From Favolaschia claudopus (Eukaryota > Basidiomycota > Agaricomycetes > Agaricales > Mycenaceae), in assembly GCA_037176885.1 (NCBI GenBank), contig JAWWNJ010000009.1, forward strand, positions 2,790,001 through 2,854,000: a DNA stretch of 64,000 nt, read 5' to 3'. Below, one piece after another: positions 58,904-64,000 of the stretch. The notes under the pieces are model-generated. The model saw nothing but the letters and a program-made list of their open reading frames with translations, was not told the DNA's origin and ran no database searches. Position 1 is the stretch's first letter, and every line of letters begins with the position of its first letter. The position numbers and the translations under genes were made by a program.

Positions 58904-60722
58904 TTAATGTCTCTTCTCGCTTGCGACAACGGCCCATCCCGATGACGACGCCCTCCACACCGTCCACAGCCCCGCATGTGTTCTCGGCAACTGCTCAGCC
59001 TCGTCACGCTCCGCCTGAGTGCATGCCTTCCACGCTTTCAGTTGCTGGTACCATGTTTGCTTCGGGAATTTGGAAACCGATGGGAAGACTGTTTGGAAGC
59101 GCTGGGAGATTGGCGGTGCATTTGTTTGCTTGCGGTTAACCATCCCGAAGGCGCGTGCCATGTCGCGCGCATAGAGGCCGTCCGGCCAAGCTCCAAACCC
59201 GCTCGGGACTAAAACCTGACCCTGGGCCCACAACAGATCGGGGTCGGCCGTTGCTGAAGAGAGTAAAGATACGGAGTTGATAGCTGAAACAGATGTGCTG
59301 GTGGAGGGCAACGAGGGAGACGAAGAGCTAGAGCCTTGGGAAGGCGAGGATGAACCTGCAGACGGTGACGGTGAGACAGACCGAGGGGGAGAGGGGGGAG
59401 TGGTGGGGCGGGAGAACGCAGACGGACGCGTAGTTTTGAGCACTGATGGAAAGGTATCAACGGCCGCTTTCCGTTTGAGAGGTGTCGAGGCCAGCGGGCG
59501 GCGGCTACCGGTCGCCTGAGAACGGTGTGTGGTATATTTTGCGATATACTCGTCCAACTTTGGACAATCCTTGACACCCCGAAGTCGCGCGAGGATCACC
59601 TGGTGGGCCGTGACCTCCATGACATGATTGACGTCCTCGCGGTGGAACGAGCAGCTGTAGGGGTCGTATAGCGATATTTCCGATGTTGCCGCAAGGCCCA
59701 GTTTCTCCAAAGCCTTCGGGTGATCAGCTAGATTGAGTTTCGGAAAGGTTGTGATGCCCTGAACGCGGATGAAATCAGGCTCATCTCCGTCCTGCGAATG
59801 AACCTGTGAGCAGAGAAGATTACAATGATAGACAGCAATACATACCTCCATCCAGCAGCATATACGCACCTCCCGTTCGTACTGAAACTGCTGCTGGCGT
59901 CGCTGCTCTTCTGCAAGTTTCCGGAGCTCTCGCTGCTCGTGGGTCGCATTGTAACGGCGCGCCCACTCCTCGTTCATCGCCTTCTTGTAAACTTTCGGCG
60001 GAAGCGGGTCTGCGGGGCTCGAACTCGCCAGAGTCGTCGGTGGGGTGGCGGTGGGGAACATTGGCGGCGGTCGTGCAAGCTCTGAAGGATCGCCAAGTGT
60101 AAATGTCGGCGCGAGGGATGCGGTGGGCGGTGTACGATGACCCAAGTACCTGCAGCCTTTGCGCTGCCTCTCACAACAAGCCTTGCACATCCCATAGCTG
60201 CACTCCTTTGATCCTGCCTTCCGTGTGCAATTTTGAGCAGAGCAGAGAGGTTTCGACGACGAATGGGCGAGAACAGGCTGGGAACGTGGCTGGGAAGGCG
60301 GCGGAGGCGGTGGAGAAGCCGTAGGCGGAAGATACATGGACCCAGCCAAGCCCGGAGGCGCGCGCGAGGATGAAATAAGAGTAGGATCGATGTCGGGGTA
60401 GGGGATTTCAGGCGAGCAAGCATATGGGTTGGGGGGTTCGTCTGGAGGCGGAAAAGGCGAAGCGCCGTTAGCAGGGGCGCCTATGGCGCGTCGTTCCGCT
60501 GCTGCAACCTCGTTAGGGTCCTTCCACTGGAAACCACCACAAGTGTTACACTAGGGCGCGTTGTGAACCGTGCTGGTGTGAAATCAAGCGAGAACGCACC
60601 CCTTGGTAGTCTAGCCCACGATGCCAAGGCACTTTCTGCCCGCTGCACGTCATTCGTCTTGGGATTTTCGCTGGACAACCGGGTGTGAGGGGACAGTCGA
60701 TGAAAGTCAAGTCTGGCGCCAT
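58904..60722 (-). CDS. KDZ-element accessory protein with zinc clusters
   Basis: Three exons (60722-60600, 60550-59846, 59803-58904) give 575 aa with phase-0 introns of 49 and 42 nt. Residues 10-52 form a GRF-like zinc finger: CPLTPGCPAK, CSG, GLDYQGCNTC, FQW. After a Pro-rich linker a second cluster at about 144-178 reads CSAQNC, CSYGMCKACC, GCRYLGH. A Glu/Arg/Gln-rich helix (about 225-275) precedes a conserved-looking segment, then a Ser/Pro-rich region and a C-terminal Trp-rich part. Proteins of this architecture are common beside KDZ transposases in mushrooms, where a DNA-binding or targeting role is plausible but unproven. The start chosen is the Met of MAPDLTF; an upstream in-frame Met exists. 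Confidence 0.7.
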
Positions 60723-60924
60723 TTTGATGCTAGTAATATGTGTAATGAGTTGTCCATTGAGACAGCCTAAGCACCTGGTGAGCGTAGAGAAAGAATCTGC
60801 CATGGCGAGCACTCACAAAGGGAGAATAGGCTACATACCGATGGTGGGGAGGAAGAGTGACAGTGTGTTACATGGTGTGACGACCCGAATCCGGTATACG
60901 AACAAACAAATACAACGGATTTGG

Positions 60925-61018
60925 TGAGAGTCCACCGCAAGTCCACCGCCTGAGTCCACCAAGTCCACCTAGTCTACCCAGTCCACCAAGTCTACCGTAC
61001 ACCTAGGTAGACTTTCGA
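60925..61018 (+). repeat. Subterminal AGTCCACC repeats, 3' end of KDZ element
   Basis: AGT(C/T)(C/T)ACC occurs about eight times in ~90 bp, followed by an inverted GGTAGACTT. The 5' end carries the same word mainly in the opposite orientation (GGTGGACTAGGTGGAC near 56520). Likely transposase-binding sites. Confidence 0.6.
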
Positions 61019-61033
61019 ATATAGGTATATTCT

Positions 61034-62528
61034 CCATTACCGGAGCTTTGGGATCTAGTAAGTATCCAGTAGCGTAGGGCTGGTGGTCTTCTAGATCTCG
61101 GTGCAGCTCCGCCAGGGTCCGTGGGATAACTCTCCGCTCCTGCGTGTACGATCACTGTACGATCCCGGTCGTTCTGTGCAAGATGTGCAGGAAGATGAGA
61201 TCCGTTATGATGTTGATGAGAATCTCGTTGCATCCATGGGTGTACTCGCGGTGGCGGGAGGTACATACATCTACTATCGCCCGAGTCCGGGGCGGTCATG
61301 GAGCTCTCGATGTATGCCGATGTGGGGCAGGTGCTGCGGCGCGAGCGAATACAATTGGGAAGTGGCGGGTCCATATGATGATGAGAATGGGGAGATTGGG
61401 GTTCCGCGAGAGCATGAGCAAGAGATGCTCTGTGATAGGCTCGACGAAGGCGTTCCGTGATAGGAAGCGGTTATGCCTTCCGACACCGCTCCGTTTTCCG
61501 AAATCTGCTCCAGGTGGTTCAAATTTTCTCTTCGATAACGGCGTCAGGGATGTGCGCGTCTCCATGAGCGGAGGATACCATGACGAATGTGGTGAGCTTT
61601 CTAAATATCGTGGCGCCCTTTGCCAAGTGGATGACGGACAGGCAATTGACTTCGACTGTCACTTTCCAAGAGCTTTCCCGATGGATGATTCCGACTGCGT
61701 GAAGGATGACGGCGACCGTATCTGCCATCTCCGCCCAGAAGGCTGCCGCGATTCCGGAATTGTGCTGCGTAATATCACCAACGACCAGCTAGGTCTCCGA
61801 GTCTTCGTCTCCAACATGTCGTCGTTTTGGCCGGGCATCCTCCCCCTCCGCTGCGTACCGACGCGTATATCTTGCCCGCATCTATCTTCGTCGCTGGTTC
61901 GTGGAGAAGGCAGCCACCGAGGCCGTCGGTCCTGCCGGTGGGTTGTCTGGTTGCAGAAGAAGACGGCGGGGATATTCATCCTTCTGGATCAAGATGTGAG
62001 GAGTGGGGAGGCATTAGCCAAAATGCGCATCTGCCAGAGCTTGCGGGTTTGGATGGCGACGGATTTGGTCTGGGAATCTGTCTTCACTTCATCGACGATG
62101 TTCGACGTTTGTCACTCGGCGTGTTCTCGACTCTTTCCAAACAGTACTGTTACAATTCCAGCAGATCGCTTACAAAGTCCATAATGAGCCGCAGAATGGA
62201 TAGCCTCCACGCGTCGTTTGTCCGGGTACGACTACAGTGCATGCAAGCGTTGAACAAAGCGGCTGATGTTCGTGCTGTAGTCCACCAAGTCTTGCTTCTC
62301 CAAGCTGCTGCTGTCCAAAGACAAATGGCGAGTTTCTTCAAGACCGGCGGCTGGTTTTCACGCCACCGCCATGTTGCTAGCGGGACTATCGTGTTAGCGA
62401 GACTGCACCAACGATTTTGGTTAACACATTTCTCCTCAAGATACGTTCGAAGAATGGAAATCAGTGTCGCTCGAGTAAACGAAGCTAGATACTACAATTA
62501 CGAGTACTTTTAAGTAATCGTTCTTTTC
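61034..62528. other. Unrecognised sequence between two KDZ elements
   Basis: Overlapping plus-strand frames are open (61101-61460, 61144-62184, 61827-62513), and minus-strand frames are open as well. None shows a domain I know. The 61827-62513 frame has a helical, coding-like C-terminal half (RRMDSLHASFVRVRLQC). It could be a degraded gene interrupted by the second KDZ insertion. Confidence 0.35.
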
Positions 62529-62536
62529 GATCTTCA
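62529..62536. repeat. KDZ target-site duplication, left
   Basis: GATCTTCA, repeated at 63542-63549; a preceding C is also shared, so 9 bp is possible. Confidence 0.8.
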
Positions 62537-63541
62537 CAGAAAATCCCTGACTGCGAAAGTCTACCAAAAGCGTAGGAATAGGTAGACCTGGTGGACTAGG
62601 TGGACAATGAGGTGTACTACCCAAAACGGAATGTCATTTGTTTGGCCCCGCCTGCTACGCCGCCATCAAACGCGTGACGTCATCTGAAGTGTCATCCCTC
62701 GAACCCTCGACGCGTCCTCATTCTGCGTCCGCGACACCTCTATCAGTGCTTACAACCCCCCCGCCGGATACCCCATTCATTATGTCTTCCATGGACGAGG
62801 TCTACCAGTTTCTCAGTCGTGTTCCTGGGCTCAAAGAAGGCATTGGCATGGACAAGGCTATGGCCTTCATTCGGCTTGCTTCCCGCTTGAAGGATGAAAT
62901 TATTCTGGCGCAAAACTCGACTTACGACCCCGCCCAACCACCCTCAGAGATCCCTGAACATGTACAGAGCTTTCTTGGCGGTGCTACGGACATGCCGGAC
63001 GAGTTTGTTGCCGGTTGCTGGACTGCGTTTAGCGAGACAATCTGGACCTACGAAGCCGACGGTTCTAGCTCAGGAAAGGATGCAAAAATGTTTAGGGAGT
63101 TCGGGCTCGACCATTTGCTCTGTGTGTATGCTTTTATTGCTTCTGCATCTTATGAACAAGCTATATAGCCTCTCGGATGCTCTTTCCCCCGTCGAAAACT
63201 TGCACGACTCCAACCTGTATGAATAGAAAACTTCTACGCCAGAAGGATGGATTGGCGAAGGTTGTCTTATTTACCCTTAGCGACGGAGCCTGTGCAACAT
63301 TTGCAGGGCATCTTCATTGTTCTGGTATGCATTCATGCTACATACCGATGGTGGGGAGGAAGAGTGACAGGGCGTTACATGGTGTGACAACCCTAATTCG
63401 GTATGCGAACAAACATATACAACGGATTCGGTGAGAGTTCACCGGTAGTCCACCGCCTTAGTCCACCAAGTCCACCTAGTCCACCCAGTCCACCGAGTCT
63501 ACCGTATACCTAGGTAGACTTTCGAATATAGGTATATTCTC
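62537..63541 (+). mobile_element. Internally deleted KDZ element (1.0 kb)
   Basis: Both ends match the 4.57-kb copy. The internal part corresponding to about 57245-60828 is missing, joined between GTATGCATTCATG and CTACATACCGATGG near 63335. It keeps both sets of subterminal repeats, so it could still be moved by the full-length transposase. Confidence 0.85.
62782..63335 (+). pseudogene. 5' remnant of KDZ transposase gene
   Basis: Exons 1 and 2 (62782-63121, 63169-63324) are intact and about 93 percent identical to the full copy at protein level by eye, with the same intron position and phase. The gene is cut within intron 2. A transcript could encode the helical N-terminal region and first Cys cluster only, without catalytic residues. 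Confidence 0.75.
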
Positions 63542-63549
63542 GATCTTCA
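63542..63549. repeat. KDZ target-site duplication, right
   Basis: GATCTTCA, identical to 62529-62536. Confidence 0.8.
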
Positions 63550-64000
63550 GGATGAGGTTTTCGAGAATTTGATCGCATCAGTGTGGTCACTCTAGATTGT
63601 AAGGAAAACGCACTTTTCTCCCACGACTTTGATGATGATCTGATTCAAATACTGATCCGGTTTCGGCTTGAGCTTTCCATTGTGGCTATCGCTCGAATGG
63701 ACTGCTGACTGCCTTTATGTGAGTTTATGTGCTGTAAATAGTGAGTCTACATTCAGTTTTAATGCTTGACCGTTTTTTATTCATCGATTTCAACTTTCAC
63801 ATGTGAGATAGAGCTTTATCTGAGCTTTATATCTGAACATTTCCGCATGACATAGATATGTACAGGTCTCCGCCTCAAATGTTGTCCTGTTCAGTGAGAG
63901 CTAATGTTTATTAGGCCGAGTTAGGTACTATAAGTAAGAATTATCTGCAGTGGCAGCGATGTTGGTAGAGGGTGGGGTTGGTGGGCTGGACGTCGTCACG
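63550..64000. other. No gene recognised
   Basis: AT-rich with short frames only. The sequence that followed 62536 before the KDZ insertion resumes here, without a recognisable frame. Confidence 0.45.

Larger units (their letters stand above)
56467..61033 (+). mobile_element. KDZ-type DNA transposon, two genes
   Basis: About 4.57 kb, running from CAGAAAATCCCTGACTG to GGTATATTCT; both ends are shared with the deleted copy at 62537-63541. The ends form only a short imperfect inverted repeat (AGAAAATCCC against AGAATATACC, then AAGTCTACC in both). It carries a transposase (+) and an accessory protein (-) in convergent order. No duplication flanks it: the left flank is tandem unit D, the right flank is unrelated. 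Confidence 0.75.

Overview
The window looks like a chromosomal segment of an agaricomycete (mushroom-forming basidiomycete). Genes carry many ~45-65 nt GT-AG introns, and the recognisable families are typical of that group: a Crypton-type tyrosine recombinase ending in a GCR1_C-like domain, a KDZ-type (CxC cysteine-cluster) transposase with its zinc-cluster partner, an F-box protein and a classical SDR oxidoreductase. Most of the sequence is mobile or repeated DNA. Host-type single-copy coding sequence is limited to the F-box gene and perhaps a few hypothetical genes.

Left part (1-13 kb): a nest of elements. A tRNA-headed, poly-A-tailed SINE-like retroposon with a 14-bp target-site duplication (1731-1744 and 12734-12747) is split by about 10.4 kb of inserted DNA. 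The insert holds a Crypton-type recombinase gene (2894-9762, 945 codons after splicing) and a convergent eight-exon gene of unknown function (12074-10356). The last intron of the recombinase gene is itself invaded by a 3.7-kb terminal-inverted-repeat element (5039-8738) flanked by an 8-bp duplication. Removing element plus duplication restores a 50-nt intron and an intact reading frame.

Middle (13-56.5 kb): a large intron-dense element family of unknown nature. One diverged copy lies inverted at about 13.2-20 kb. Three further copies stand head to tail from 22.5 kb, each with an intact five-exon SDR gene, giving a 10.4-10.7-kb tandem unit. A fourth unit is cut off by a KDZ insertion at 56,467, so there are four SDR genes. 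Units A and B are nearly identical throughout. Unit C matches them up to about 49.6 kb and then becomes clearly diverged, which points to unequal exchange between older copies. Inside the element are convergent and divergent strings of short exon-like blocks with canonical splice signals, a TATA box, ~200-bp modules carrying GC-rich palindromes, and a conserved cluster of five ACGCGT (MluI cell-cycle box) motifs. The F-box gene at 20.1-21.5 kb separates the inverted copy from the array.

Right part (56.5-64 kb): a 4.6-kb KDZ element with transposase (+) and accessory zinc-cluster gene (-), then about 1.5 kb of unrecognised sequence, then a 1.0-kb internally deleted KDZ derivative with a clear target-site duplication. 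The larger KDZ copy has no matching flanks, so it marks a rearrangement junction.
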